Source: Cladocopium goreaui
Taxonomy: Eukaryota > Sar > Dinophyceae > Suessiales > Symbiodiniaceae
NCBI GenBank assembly: GCA_947184155.2
Contig: CAMXCT020006649.1
Span: 311,792 to 375,791 of the forward strand
DNA length: 64,000 bases
Direction: 5' to 3'
Made by a program: the position numbers and the translations under genes. Positions 1-11,648 of the stretch are shown here, in pieces (position 1 is the stretch's first letter; each line of letters starts with the position of its first letter). The notes under the pieces are model-generated. The model made no database searches. It worked only from the letters and a program-made list of their open reading frames with translations, and was not told where the DNA came from.

Positions 1-365
1 ATCTGTTACTACACGTTCACTCCATGGCGATTCTTGTCCTTGGCGACGTTTGTTTTAGGCCGTGTCATTCCCCATGTTCTGATGGCTTGATTCTCCCAAA
101 ATGCTTCGCCAAATCCGGTGCTTCGCCAAATCTCAAAATAGCTATGGGGTAATTTGGAACCCTATCCCATCCACTGGTTTCAAACCTGGATTTTTGTCCA
201 TGGTTTTCTTCCCCATAAAAAGTATTTAAATGGCCATGATGTGGGGTAAAAAAAATCTGGCATTTTGTGAGATCCAAATCTATTGTGCATGGGTTAAACC
301 CCTATGTTTCATGGTTAAACCCCTGTTTTGCAGGGTAAATCCACGTGTTTGTTGATTAGAACCAT

Positions 366-476
366 AGTGGCTATTTATATTCCGATCCCTTTTGGTCGTC
401 GCCGAAGTCATCAGACTCGTCCTCCCGAAACGTTCGACCACGAGCATCATGTGCCTCCACGACTGTGCAGAGGCAC
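366..476 (-). CDS. Internal exon, acidic, unknown family
   Basis: A polypyrimidine tract and CTCAG|G acceptor precede an open frame reading VVEAHDARGRTFREDESDDF followed by GDDQKG. The high Asp/Glu content and lack of stops look like coding sequence. The 3' boundary is uncertain because no clear GT donor follows; a GA or GC donor is possible. Family not recognised. Confidence 0.45.
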
Positions 477-974
477 CTGAGGGGGTAAGGGTGGTCCAAA
501 AGATGTCGATACTGAGAGAATTAGTGGTAAAAATCCACTCAAATCGAACTTTCATCTAACTCTTATCAAACTTTTGGTGATCAACTCCCTGTAGAATCCT
601 ATGATCGATGGCAGCATTTTTTGAAGACATGTTTGAGGCTTCAAAAAATATACTGATTGATCTATAATCACTTTTGTCTTGAATTGAACCTGCATTTACT
701 GGGTCGAAAGGAACCAGTATGGCCAGTATGGCAGTATGGATTCCTATGGTTGCCTTTCGACACAAACACCAAGCTGATCAATCAGCCCGCAAGGATCCAA
801 CTCGGTCATACCAACTTCAGGATTGAACCTGCACAGGCAGAAGGGCGGAAGGGATAGTTGAAACTGTGGGATCACCACATGGCACTATGGCACCAGCAAT
901 CACCAGCAATCATAGCCCCCTCCTGTGAAGTCGCAGGCGAGATACTTCAGCATCTGGCCAAATGCCAGGATCCG

Positions 975-1032
975 ATACATTCAGAACTTGCACAGCTGAC
1001 CTGGTTGAACTATAGTTGAACTACCTGGTACC
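975..1032 (-). CDS. Internal exon downstream of the family A intron
   Basis: The acceptor is the AG of TTACCAGAG|GGTACC at the end of the family A element. In the phase set by the 1,134-1,205 exon it reads VPGSSTIVQPGQLCKF and then meets a stop, so a donor must lie before about 980 or this is a C-terminus. The donor was not identified. Confidence 0.35.
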
Positions 1033-1134
1033 CTCTGGTAATTTGTTACATAGCTATTGAAAATGGCCATAGAAATAGTGGATTTTCCCATTAAAAATGG
1101 TGGATCTTTCCATAGTTTTTTGTTAACGTTTACC
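1029..1134. mobile_element. Family A foldback MITE (introner-like)
   Basis: A 106-bp near-palindrome. The left end is TA-CCCTCTGGTAATTT and the right arm AACGTTTACC, with the outermost right bases diverged. It shares the middle motif TTTTCCCATTAAAAATGGT with the copies at 11.5, 26.4, 44.3 and 54.4 kb. It has no ORF, so it would be non-autonomous and mobilised in trans. On the minus strand it matches a 101-nt intron (1,033-1,133). Confidence 0.8.
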
Positions 1135-1205
1135 CACGGCCTCTGTCGGCACAGACCGCATAGATGCTGCCGTCCAAACATCGGAAATCCTCCACTGGGT
1201 TCGGC
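1134..1205 (-). CDS. Internal exon, unknown family, bordering an element-derived intron
   Basis: The open frame contains VEDFRCLDGSIYAVCADRGR and ends at GTGG|GTAAAC. This donor lies inside the terminal inverted repeat of the family A element at 1,029-1,134. Splicing to the acceptor at 1,032 keeps the frame open. The 5' boundary is one of several AG|G choices near 1,205. Family not recognised. Confidence 0.45.
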
Positions 1206-1219
1206 CTCCAAGGCGCCAG

Positions 1220-2101
1220 GAACAGTGGATAGTGACGGTTGTCATACGATTGCCACGTCAATTGTCACTCTTCTTGATGTTTTGGCCATTTTGATCCATT
1301 TTGGCTCATTTTTCTCGTGATTGTGTAGCATACTGATTTTGATTGGGGGCTCTTATACAAGACCATGTCTATGTGCGCCTTATGCTCTGTCAACGTTTAT
1401 TCCAGCACCATGTGGGGTGCATATAAGCCGCATAAAAGATTATAGAAATATGTGTGATGAATGTGGGGTCGTGATCCCCCTTCCACTTGCTACAGTTCAA
1501 AACCATCAACCACTACAAGTAGTTGGCATATGTATCTGGCTGGCGGTTTCAACCCCTCTGAAAAATATTAGTCAATTGGGATGATTATTCCCAATATATG
1601 GAAAAATAAAATTCATATTCCAAACCACCAACCAGGTATGCATATGTCATGATCTCAGCTTCCAGCAATCGGCAATGCACAGACAGCTTCAAGGATGGAT
1701 ATCTGAAATCCACCTGCCCACTTCGGCGCAGCTTGCATATGCATAAATATTTCTGGATGATCGAAACACCACAAGGGAAAACTCAAGAAAAATCAAGATT
1801 GAAAGCAAAATCTCCTGCAAATGTTCCCTTCAAGCAAGTCTTAGTGTGGATCAGTTGGTGAAGTCCTTCCGACCTTTCATCACTATTTTTTGCATTGGTG
1901 ATAGCTGGATGCTCATCCAGCGATGGTCCAGATAGGTCCCATAGATGGCATGACCCATCCCTGTATGGCTAGATGGTCATCCACCATCACGTGATCCCAT
2001 TGATCCCATGCTGGAAAAAGTTGACATTCGTCGAATGTCAAAATACTAAACATGTTTGACATATATATATATATATTGTATCATGTCAAAATCTTACTAA
2101 C
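1220..2101. other. Putative intron or intergenic sequence
   Basis: No convincing exon on either strand. It contains a 13-nt match to the dinoflagellate spliced-leader core at 1,296-1,308 (see findings) and a short (TA)n tract at 2,061-2,078. Confidence 0.4.
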
Positions 2102-2183
2102 CCCTTCCGACATTGCACCCCGGCCCCACCATGCGGATCTCGCCCGTTCCAGTTCCATGTTCCCGCAGCAGATTCGCATAGAC
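2102..2183 (-). CDS. Internal exon, unknown family
   Basis: The acceptor is CTCCTGACAG|G and the donor GAAGGG|GTTAGTAAG, one of the best splice-site pairs in the window. The exon starts in phase 0 and reads VYANLLREHGTGTGEIRMVG then PGCNVGR. The product is not recognised. Confidence 0.65.
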
Positions 2184-2572
2184 CTGTCAGGAGGCGCTGG
2201 GGAAAACCTCGACCCCCACTAAGGTCGCCGACGAAGCCTGAGGGAAACGGCCAGTGCGTAATGGCCACAACAAGGTGCCTCGGTGGCAGCTATTGATTTG
2301 GGTAGGGCTATGCCCCCCAAATCCTATGGGAGAGAAAAGACATCGTTTTCTCAGTTTTGCCCATTTCTTCATTCATGGCCAGTGATTGCTTGTACATACC
2401 CCATTCTTGGACAAATCACAAATCCTTTTATCTGATCAGTTGAGGCTTCGGATGATTCCTGGTGTCCAGAAAAGTGTGCGGTTCCAAGGAACTAGCCACG
2501 GATGTTGGGAGGAAAGGGATTTCGAACTCTTGCTTCCGAAGATGTCTTCGTGTTGTGAAAAGCAGATTAACA

Positions 2573-2688
2573 TATGGCAGTATGTCAAAACCTTGTACCC
2601 CTGGTGAACATCAAAATAGCTGGTAAATGGATGTTAATCCCCCTAAAAATGGTATTAATAGGTATTGATCCATACCCATATAGATTAT
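2573..2688 (+). repeat. Dispersed repeat, copy 1 (inverted relative to copy 2)
   Basis: Nearly identical, with only a handful of mismatches by eye over about 116 bp, to the reverse complement of 18,212-18,327. It is a non-coding dispersed element with no clear terminal repeat. It lies between exons. Confidence 0.75.
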
Positions 2689-3939
2689 AGATTAACTTGA
2701 AACATAGCTGGTTGCCTTCGGCCAGTGACAATCAATGCAGTTGTCGCCACAAACTAGGGCTCTGACCCAAATCTGTCTCGGTCACTGGCCTAAGACACGA
2801 GTGGCGAGACTGCTATTGTTCGGACAATCAAATCTGATATTGTTCGCTTAGTAAAGCATAGTAACGGCTTAGTATCTCCCTCATCGTCCTAGCGTTCAAT
2901 CAATAAGATGAAGCAAACAAGAGGCATCTTACTGAGACAAAGATAAGGCATTTAGCATCAAGCCAGCAGACTTTTGCAGACGCGCTGAAGAGTATCCACA
3001 GTGAATCCAGTATCATCAGTATCGACCCGTAAAAACCAATGGTTCATATTTAATATGTTTCCCACCAGTACAGCCATTTTTTGCGGGGTCCATCCCCCAT
3101 CTTCAGGTACCAAACCTAGATGTCCCCTGCGAAGGTGCCCCGACACATCCATCACGCACGGCATGGACCGTCGAAGATCAAAGAGCATTGCAGAGAAGCA
3201 GCTGCGGTGCGGCTGGGATTGCTGGTCCCAATGGGCCCAATGGGCCCAATGGGTGATGGTTCATTGAGTCTTTGGGTACCCAAAACTATGGAAAGATGGG
3301 ATGATGATGCTGTTTCTAACATTTTCTAACCATATTTACATGGGTCAGAGGAAATTCGGAAACCGTCTCAGATAGGAATGAAACTATGGAAAGAAACTAC
3401 CAACCAACTGATTAGTGTGAAGCATGCAAAGAAAAGACCAGCTATGCAGACTTGTACAGGAAATACTGAACAATGCGTGAACATGCGAATCATGGTGCGC
3501 TTGACTAGCAAATATTCCTTCTGTTTAAACACCAGCCCACTCGGTCCTTGTCACTGGATGCTCTGCAGTGCAAACAAGATTGCTCAGTGAGCAGCAACCA
3601 TCAAAGCAATCCAGAGCATGGAGGAATTTGCCTCCGCAGCGAGACCAGCAAATCCCAGAAACCGCAAATCGACTACCCTCGCACAACAAAACAGCCTTAC
3701 AATGCCTTACATCACCACTGGATTAACCACTGGTAAGGTGTGACCTTCACAATCATCCCATAGTTCGGCTGACCACGTGGTGTTCTTCCAGTGGACACAT
3801 CGACGCATCGGTAGAGGACCTCCACATTCTGCAGAGCCACCCACAATGGACGAGCGAATGTCTGGACGGTCCCAGTGGATCACTTCCAGACCTGCACTGG
3901 GACCATGTCTATACGTATGGACGTATATACATGTACAAT

Positions 3940-4115
3940 ATGTATGTATATATATATTACATATTATGTCATACAATATATCTATAGTATTTATATATAT
4001 ATATATCAGAGAGAGAGAGAGATAGATATTTGTTGTATTATAAATATACTATCTATGTATATATATATATATATGTATATATATATAGTTATATATATAT
4101 ATACAGTATTATACT
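3940..4115. repeat. (TA)n/(GA)n microsatellite
   Basis: Compound repeat of TATATA blocks with a (GA)n run at 4,008-4,022. It produces spurious Ile/Tyr-rich ORFs. Non-coding, probably intronic. Confidence 0.9.
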
Positions 4116-4186
4116 GTATGTACACATGCACCCCCCTCCAAAAAATGTGGTGAAACATCACCACCAGGCCAAAAAGCCCGCCTACC

Positions 4187-4261
4187 GGCTGCCGGCTCTT
4201 CACCGTCTTCAGTGCGACCACGGCATCCTGCAACGTCTTTGGGGGCTCAGCATTGGCCGCT
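4187..4261 (-). CDS. Internal exon, unknown family
   Basis: The frame reads ANAEPPKTLQDAVVALKTVK then SRQP, bounded by CACCTAG| and CCG|GTAGGC. The composition is protein-like and amphipathic, unlike the TA-rich flanks. Family not recognised. Confidence 0.5.
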
Positions 4262-4667
4262 AGGTGAAGCAACTTGACTATTGGTACAATCTTCACTCAG
4301 CAGTGTTCCATATACAGAACTATGAAACCTCTGGCATAGCTGAATTTTTGGATGACCACTTCTATAGTTGACAAACGATCTCGAAAAGAAATCGAGCAGC
4401 AACTGAGGGTTTTACCATCGAAATCACATAGCTTTTCCTTGTGGATTCTCCAACCTATTCTGGCACCAAGCACTGTGTTCCACCGGTCCTCCCTCACCAG
4501 ACGAAGATCATTCACTGGATCCGAACCTCAAAGCAGTCTCAGTGGCCGTCATGTTTTCATGGAAAAGATGAGGATTAAACCACTGGATTCACTGGATTCA
4601 CTGGATTTGAAACGTGCCCTGTCGACCATAAAATGCCATAAGTTATAGTCGATATTGGTCGATGTAG

Positions 4668-4720
4668 CCGTTGCAAATGGTACCATTTTCCATAGTTATG
4701 TAAACGTTTACCAGAGGGTA
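4668..4720. mobile_element. Family A MITE, partial copy
   Basis: Only the right half is kept: ACCATTTTCCATAGTTATG followed by TAAACGTTTACCAGAGGGTA, matching the right arm of full copies. The left arm is missing or strongly diverged. Confidence 0.65.
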
Positions 4721-6424
4721 TGTGCGCTCTTGTCCCAAGATCCAACAGCTTAAAGAGCAAGTCCCCCAGGTTTCAACCATCGCAGCCAGGTTGCACTGGA
4801 AGCTCTCGCAGAAGATATATCCCCCGCTGTCGCTTCCTGCTGAAGTCTGATGCCGGCGTTTAAAAAATGCCCCAGTCCAGTGTTGGTTGGTTGAATATTC
4901 CCATTATGGGTTAGTGCGGACTCCCCAAGACTCAAAATCACCAATCAAGAGGGGTATTTCTAATGGCTCAGATAAGTGTCCATCAACGTGTTGGAAAACT
5001 AATGCTTGCCCGCCTTGCCCGCAATGCGTCAAATTGCTGGAGCTCGAACTGGTGCGCGAACTGGGGGTGTGGGTGAGCAACTGGTAAGGCACTGCTACAC
5101 TCTCTGAAAATCCCATGGTTTATAAACCAGGTTATCCATTAAGCTATATCATAATATTAATATGCAAAAATTGCTGTTTTCGGGGCCCATCCATCCCCAA
5201 TTTTTAAATAAACCCAAATGGGTTTGGAAGATGGTTCATCCTCTGAGTCTTAATTTAAAGGCCGAGCTACCACGGATACACTGAAATATCCTTCCTCCAG
5301 TGCTCCTCAAAAGAATGTCTATCTGATATCATCTCCATCGAAACCCTGCGAAACCATGCTTCACCCAGTTCGCTTAGTGAAATGATTTATGCATTCAAAC
5401 TATATGCTCCAAGTATCCAAATGGATCTGTCTGAAAATGGGGGATACCCATGTTCAATTGCTATTTCATAGGGAAGATTGCCATCATAAACTAGAGGATT
5501 TAAGGGTTTCCCATGGTTTTCCCCTAAATTCTCAGACAAACCCAAATCATTATGATCCAACCTGCCATATGTCATGGATCCAGGGCGTCGGAAGAGTTGC
5601 ACCTGCGATGAAAAAAAGCCCGGGGCTTAGGCCCGGTACCCGCAACTGGCTCGGAAATCAAACATGACGATTTCTGGGAAATCCAATCCGGAAAATCCAT
5701 ATAGGGAAATCCAGAAAAAAACTGAAAATTGATGGTTGGGAAAATCATCCAGTCGAGAATTTTCCGGCAAGCCATGGCGATGAAAAACCATGTTTGACTG
5801 GAGGGTAGATGAATCCCTGATCCGATCGTGTCGAATTCAGAACATCGAACCACCGAAAGGGGAAGAGTGAGAAAACAACCTGAATTGGTGGTTTATTGCG
5901 TCTCAGACCTAATGCAAGTCTGGAAATCCCGAAACAGCCCAAGCATCTCTCATCTGTGGCATCATGATCCAGTCTGAGAAGCTCCGACCCTTCTGCCTTG
6001 AACTACCCTATTCCGGTCTTCGGAAGGTACCCACACCGTGTTCTCGATTGGCATCCCCCAAATGCGAAACAAACCCTTTTTATCCCTTTTTTATCCAACC
6101 TGGCCCCTGGCAGAAGAGTTGAAGGTATGTAATTAATCTGCAAATGGGAACCATCTTTCATTGCCATCCAAGAAATGACCAGCCATTTCCGAGTGGCTCT
6201 TTCGAAAAACTACCCAGTTACCCCTTGGAAGGGCCCCCCCGTATTCATTCACTGAATTGGTGTAGAGGTCGACCAACTGGGATTTGCAGGCAAAGTAAGA
6301 TTTGTGGTGTATGTAGAGTATACAGTATATTCAATTATATGGGGGTATAAAACCAAAAACTCAACTGGTGAAGGATGTGAAGGGGTGGCCTAAAAATGAC
6401 CCCCTTTTTTGGCACCTTCAAGTC

Positions 6425-6543
6425 ATCACCTCCAATGCCAATGAGACCAGGACTGATGTCACAACAATTCACGTTGCAATCTGAAACCTGGCAACCCAAG
6501 CGCTGCGCAAGTGGCAAGTGCAGCTGGGGGCCCAATCCTGTGG
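6425..6543 (-). CDS. Internal exon, Cys-containing
   Basis: The acceptor is GACTTCCACAG|G. The frame reads GLGPQLHLPLAQRLGCQVSD, then CNVNCCDISPGLIGIGGDDL. Four Cys fall within 14 residues. The donor near 6,425 is not certain, and the second frame also stays open for a stretch. Confidence 0.45.
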
Positions 6544-6761
6544 AAGTCATCTAGAATCACATCAGATGGAAAAAGGAGACATGTCTGAAACCAGAAAGAT
6601 GGAAAATAGAAAAAAATCACAGAAAACGAGGGGGAAAACAAAAGTTATCATTTAAATATATGTCATATATATGTCATATATGTCATATTTTTTTTGCACC
6701 AAAGACTATAAAACATATGGAGGTGTCCTAAAATGGGGCTACCAACTACCAGGAACCCAGG

Positions 6762-6834
6762 AACGGAACACAAATCGGACCTGGAGGTTGTCTTTGGTTG
6801 AACCATCCCTGGGGTCCAACACCATCAACCTGGC
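6762..6834 (-). CDS. Internal exon following the 7.0-kb exon
   Basis: Acceptor CCGCTGAG|G, frame ARLMVLDPRDGSTKDNLQVR then FVF. The sequence is consistent with a beta-rich domain, but no family is recognised. It can join to the 7.0-kb exon in phase 0 if a GTTTGG donor is used there. Confidence 0.5.
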
Positions 6835-6935
6835 CTCAGCGGACGATGGACATGGTGATATTATGATGATAGTAATCATAGTGATAATAGTGATAATAGT
6901 GATAATAGTGATACTAACACTGATGATGCCACTGA

Positions 6936-7015
6936 GGTCCCAAACAGGTTTGGACTCGGCGCCTTCCGTCACAAGCACCAAATCCTGCAGCATTGGCATG
7001 AAGAATCTGGATACC
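6936..7015 (-). CDS. Internal exon joined across a family B element
   Basis: The acceptor ATTACCCGAG|GG is the terminus of a family B foldback element. Joined to the exon at 7,210-7,242, the split codon TG|G gives Trp and the frame continues as VSRFFMPMLQDLVLVTEGAE then SKPVWDL. The phase match supports the junction. Function unknown. Confidence 0.65.
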
Positions 7016-7218
7016 CTCGGGTAATCAAACATTCACACAAAATGAAATTGTTCATCTTATAGATCTTATATATATATATATGAATGATAAAATCATCTAT
7101 AGAATCATAGATGGTTTTAAAACATTCAAATAGAGATGTTCGTGGGAAAATCATCTCTAAAGGATGAACATGTATGAATGGGAAATTGTCCATTGCCGTG
7201 TTTGAGTACCAAAGGGTG
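7012..7218. mobile_element. Family B foldback element filling an intron
   Basis: The ends are inverted: TACCCTCGGGTAATCAAAC on the left and GTTTGAGTACCAAAGGGTG on the right. Copies or fragments lie at 54.0, 51.9 and 11.3 kb. The outermost bases resemble family A. The predicted minus-strand intron is 7,016-7,209 (194 nt), so the element is essentially the whole intron. Confidence 0.7.
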
Positions 7219-7242
7219 AGTTCTAATGCTTCACTCACCTGA
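7210..7242 (-). CDS. Short exon upstream of the family B intron
   Basis: Acceptor CTTATTTCAG|G, reading VSEALELTL plus two bases, then donor G|GTACTC inside the element's terminal repeat. Support comes mainly from phase agreement with 6,936-7,015. Confidence 0.5.
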
Positions 7243-7971
7243 AATAAGATCATTTTGGGACTCTTAGACTCGTACACCACCTCATTTTTCTGTGACCTCG
7301 CCGTTAGGTCGTTATAAGTTTATCCAGAAGCATTGAGGATTCTTCAAATGCATGGCAAATGGTCTGTAAAAAATCGTGGGCACTCAATCGCAGTTCATGG
7401 TTAGATCAGTCTTCTGCCCAGTGAGTTTTTGTATGTCATCTCTTCTATGGGTTGCTTCATGTGCAATCCCACAGTGGTAATCCACCATAATCCCGATTCA
7501 ACTTGGTAGCATAACCCTGCATAAGAATCGCTCGTGTTCCCCCCATGTTTGTTGATGAAAAATCCCCTCAAACGAACGTTGCTGGATATTCCCCTCAACA
7601 AATTGGGGTGTGAAATTTGAGTACCCATAATTCCCATGGTTCATCATGATTTTCCCCCGTGAAATTGCCATAACTGAAGGATCAATCCCCATTTTCAAAC
7701 AAACCCAGATTGGGATTATAGTTGTTACTATATTGTTATATACATACCCCGTTACAGTAAATCCATGTGAATCCCCATTCATAAAAAAATGCCAGTGCCA
7801 ATTCATAGCCATGTTTATTGCTAACCCAGGCATCGTTTTGTGATCTCTGGTACTTCCGTTGTCACGTGATCTATCATATCAAGTTGGCTACTTCTAGCCC
7901 ATCAAATGTCCCATTATGGTTGGTTTTATACCCCCATTATGGTTGCAATTTCCCATTTCTGCCAGCAGGCC

Positions 7972-8057
7972 ACCATGAACCAACCATCTGTCCTCGTGAT
8001 TCATCCGCACATCCAGGGCCAAAGCCGGTGGATCTGGAGCTTGAAGACGTCGAAGCT
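7972..8057 (-). CDS. Internal exon, unknown family
   Basis: Strong tract CCTCCGCCCTTCAG| followed by RRLQAPDPPALALDVRMNHE then DRWLVHGGLL, with a possible GC donor CTG|GCAGAA. Not recognised. Confidence 0.5.
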
Positions 8058-8969
8058 GAAGGGCGGAGGTGTTCAACAAGGGACATAGGTCCCAAGCGTC
8101 AAAATCTACTGGAAACACCTGGAAACCATGCTTTTTGGCATCAAAACCATAGATGTTTCCTATCGAACTTCCCTTTAATCCAGTGTCGGCAGTCTGGTCG
8201 GTGGTTAAGCCACTCGTTCCATTGCTTTAGAAGGGAAGCGGAAAAGATTTCAAATCGCCAACCAAAGGTTCTTGTTCGGGTCCCGAACAGGGCCAGGATG
8301 CAACAATGATTCCATTCTCTTTTCACGATAATTCAGGGATTTATATACTTTTTCCTGCTTTTTGGTGGCCCCTCAAACCATGCCAGCATCTGATCATTAA
8401 AAAAAGAAGTAGCAGATTCTGCGGGATGTCCATAGTAATAGTTACTGTGGCTATTTGGGTATCTGCCAAGGTAATTGGCTACAGTCTTGATCCATAGCCG
8501 TATGCTGTCTCACAATGTCTTGGAAGGTTATGTTTGAAAAAATCCCGCGGAGTTGCGTTCAAGGAGGCTAAGAATAGACGAACAGCGATGTGATTGTTTT
8601 TGGTTGGATTGCTTTCTACAATTCAACACAATAATGTCCTTTTGTTACAGGGGTAAACAAACCCCTCTATTAATCAACCAACCAATGGAAAAAGGACATC
8701 TATGATTCAACATGATCTGTTTTTGGGTGTCATGAAACAACCGTCACCCGTTTGAAGTGATGGCCTTGGATTCTGCAATCACAGGAAGAAAAACCAGAGG
8801 CATCGAAGAAATGTTGGAAATCACAACTTGAGAAGAAACATCATCTAATTACAGTATTGGATTGGTTTAAGGGAAAATTGACGGGAAAGCCTCACGTTTT
8901 ATGTCAAAACCATGGTTTCTAGGATAAAACACCTCTACTGTAAAAGCCCGGCGTCACTATGTTTCCCAC

Positions 8970-9041
8970 CTGGAAGGACGGCAAACACCGGCCATTCTTG
9001 ACATCCTTTGGATACCAACCGTTGCAGTCGCGGAGGCAATC
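8970..9041 (-). CDS. 24-codon Cys-rich exon (EGF-like spacing possible)
   Basis: Acceptor CTTCCGTGCAG|G, donor CCAG|GTGGGA, exactly 24 codons, phase 0 at both ends. It reads DCLRDCNGWYPKDVKNGRCL then PSFQ. Three Cys in 19 residues suggest a disulphide-rich extracellular module, but one exon is too short to name the domain. Confidence 0.65.
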
Positions 9042-9308
9042 CTGCACGGAAGAAACGTTCGCAAAAAGTGAGGCGTTGTGTCAAGCCAGGTCTTTTGGAA
9101 ACTCCCAGTTCATTGATGTGGGGGGTGATCATTCACACATTCACTCTTGGAATTATCATGGTGGGGTTGACATTGAAACACCCAGGTGGGATCACCAACC
9201 TATCTTGATACGGGCAAGCATATGGTTCCCGTGGCCCATAGCACCTTCCCAATGGCTGATATGATTCGATTAGCTCTGAGTGCTCTTTGATTTTAGCTTG
9301 AAATTCAC

Positions 9309-9417
9309 CAGCTGCAAGTCTGCCCAACACTGGCCCCCCATCGAAAAAAGTCCTTGGCACTTCGGAACAGCTGCAAGTTGGTTGCTGGGCCTCGGGTCCC
9401 AACGTGGATCTGGGAGC
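9309..9417 (-). CDS. Internal exon, unknown family
   Basis: Acceptor GGTTTCAG|G and donor CAGCTG|GTGAAT. The frame reads SQIHVGTRGPATNLQLFRSA then KDFFRWGASVGQTCS. A second frame is also open here, but this one fits the splice sites. Family unknown. Confidence 0.6.
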
Positions 9418-10689
9418 CTGAAACCATGCCCAAAATGCTATCAATCATAGGCCACGTCCCGTCAAAATTGGCCCAATATTGAAATATTGAAACGTCACCC
9501 AAAATCACCTGAATTTCCATGATCGAAATCTTAACTGTTAGTAACTCTTATCCCCTAGCCGGGAACCATAGGTTAAAACGCTGCCAGATGATGCCAGCTG
9601 ATGCCAGCTAGACGTCTGTCGTTCTGAGCTCGAAACCCCAGCGTTGGCGACAGAAATATCTCCAGACCTGGGGCCGAGGTAGTGAAAGGTGGCAATGGAT
9701 ATTCCCTATAAACAATGGACGTGTTAAAGTGAAAATCATGGAAAATCAACTATAAATGGGAAAGTTCCTGAAAAGAGCAAAGTTCTCTTTTGGAGCTACC
9801 AGCAAACAAGCAAAGTTTGGCGCGAAACAATCGATTGTGACGAATACAAAGGCTAGACACAAGGATGTAAGCAATGGAGGTGGACTATTACATAACTATA
9901 ACTTATCCATAAGGAACAGTGTAGATTATGTATCCAATATACCCTACCATCCACGAACATCGAGAATGCCTCCTCGCTTCCAGCCATATGCTGCACCCTG
10001 AGATGCGGTGGTGCAAAGGAGCTTTCAGATAGGATGGAAAGCTGAAAAGGGTGGTATAAAGCCAACGATAACATAATGGATAGGATAGAATGGATTGTGA
10101 TGGGATGTATACTGCAACATACTGCAACCGACAATGTAATGATATGATACTTAGGTATGTCTGAAAATGGTGTATACATCTTTGAAGACAGAAAATGATG
10201 ATCAACCATAAGACCTGGGGTATCCTAATTTCAGACAAACCACAATTTTTAAATGACAACTCCGATTCTGATCCTTCCACCTTCAACCCTTTGTGTCATT
10301 TGAAAGGAATACGATCAAGGTTGCAAACCTTTTCTCTGAGTATGTTCTTGAAACGCTGCCAATGATGCTGAGAATGGTGAACCCATTGGCAAGCTCAGGA
10401 CTTTGGAAATGTCGCTATGTGGATCCCTGCAGCGCAGCCAGTGCAGCCGTGTTCAAAAAGTGGGGCATACCACGGTGCCCAACCACGGTGCCAGGTGAGG
10501 AAACCTATTCCCCAGGCCCCCAGGCACCTGCTACTCGCTGGGAGCAAAAAGAGCACATCCATCGGTCGCAGATACTGACAGACTGCGGCCGCAAGGTCCT
10601 CGAGCGTTGTTTCCTCAAAAAAACATCACGGGATTATCATATATTACGTCAAATAATGGCATATTGATGGTTTAATCATGGTCAATGAT

Positions 10690-10792
10690 GGCTGATAATG
10701 GGATTATCATTGGATTATCATTGGATTATCCTTGGATTATCATTGGATTATCATTGGATTATCATTGGATTATCCTTGGATTATCACGGATA
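10690..10792 (+). repeat. 11-bp tandem repeat (GGATTATCATT)n
   Basis: About nine units, with every few units carrying CCTT instead of CATT. Non-coding minisatellite. Confidence 0.85.
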
Positions 10793-11219
10793 CTATGATG
10801 GTTAATAACGGTAAATCCTTGATAACAGTGGATAATATTGAGATACTAAATAGGGTATTGAATAGAATACCCTCCAGTGTCCTTAAATGTAACTTGCTTG
10901 GAAATCCCCGCACTAGCCATGGAGGCTTTTTTGCTGGAAAAATCAACAAATGGAGCTGATTTCCAGAGGGTTTTTTCCTTCCCATTCTTTCCCACTGAGA
11001 TGGAATACCCAACCGAAACACGGTTTTGAATATTGAAGTCCTGAATTTTGAGGGGTATTGACAGGGTATTTCAACGAAAATTGCGGGAGATTCAACCAGC
11101 AAAACGAATGGGGCTCCTGGAAGTCCATCAATCGGTCCATGAGCGAAGATCTTACCTGTGCCAGTGGCAGGCATGGCGCCGTTTGGGTGAGAAATGCAAG
11201 GTAAATCATGGTATGTATA

Positions 11220-11335
11220 TGTATGTGTATATATATATATATATTTAGTTATATATGTATATAGTTATATAATGTTATATATGTATACAGTGATGTGTGT
11301 ATGTGTATGTATATATAATATATATATGTACAGCC
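11220..11335. repeat. (TA)n/(TATG)n microsatellite
   Basis: TATATGTATATAGTTATAT-type sequence that encodes only Tyr/Ile/Val runs. Non-coding. Confidence 0.85.
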
Positions 11336-11371
11336 TCTGGCAATCAAACATGGCGATGGAAAATCCTGGTT
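11336..11371. mobile_element. Family B element, single end
   Basis: CTCTGGCAATCAAACATGGC followed by GATGGAAAATCC matches the family B terminus. No opposite end was found nearby. Confidence 0.45.
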
Positions 11372-11543
11372 CAGAGACCATCGCTGATCAGCCCACCTCC
11401 GGGCACAGAGGAAGCAATTTCGCCTTCTTGCCAGGACATTGTTCGAAGGACCTATGCCAGTGCGGCCCAGGGAACAAAAAAACACAGTGGTGGCCTCCAA
11501 AATCCGATGCATCCAATATGTGATTGAGTTGTGACTTTGACAC

Positions 11544-11648
11544 TACCCTCTGGTAAACTAACATAGCTATAGAAAATCACCCTTTTTAATGGGAAAACTC
11601 ACTATAAATGGCCATTTTCAATAGCTATGTTAAATTACCAGAGGGTAA
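11544..11648. mobile_element. Family A MITE, full-length copy
   Basis: 105 bp, TA-CCCTCTGGTAAACT ... ATTACCAGAGGG-TA, almost fully self-complementary. Flanked by TA on both sides. A minus-strand open frame (SKSQLNHILDASDFGG) starts right after its TTACCAG end, so it may provide an acceptor here too. Confidence 0.85.

Noticed and set aside
3875-4153. Tyr/Ile-rich ORFs resembling membrane proteins
   Set aside because: Produced by TA microsatellite; the same is seen at 26.9-27.4, 29.0-29.3 and 31.3-31.6 kb.
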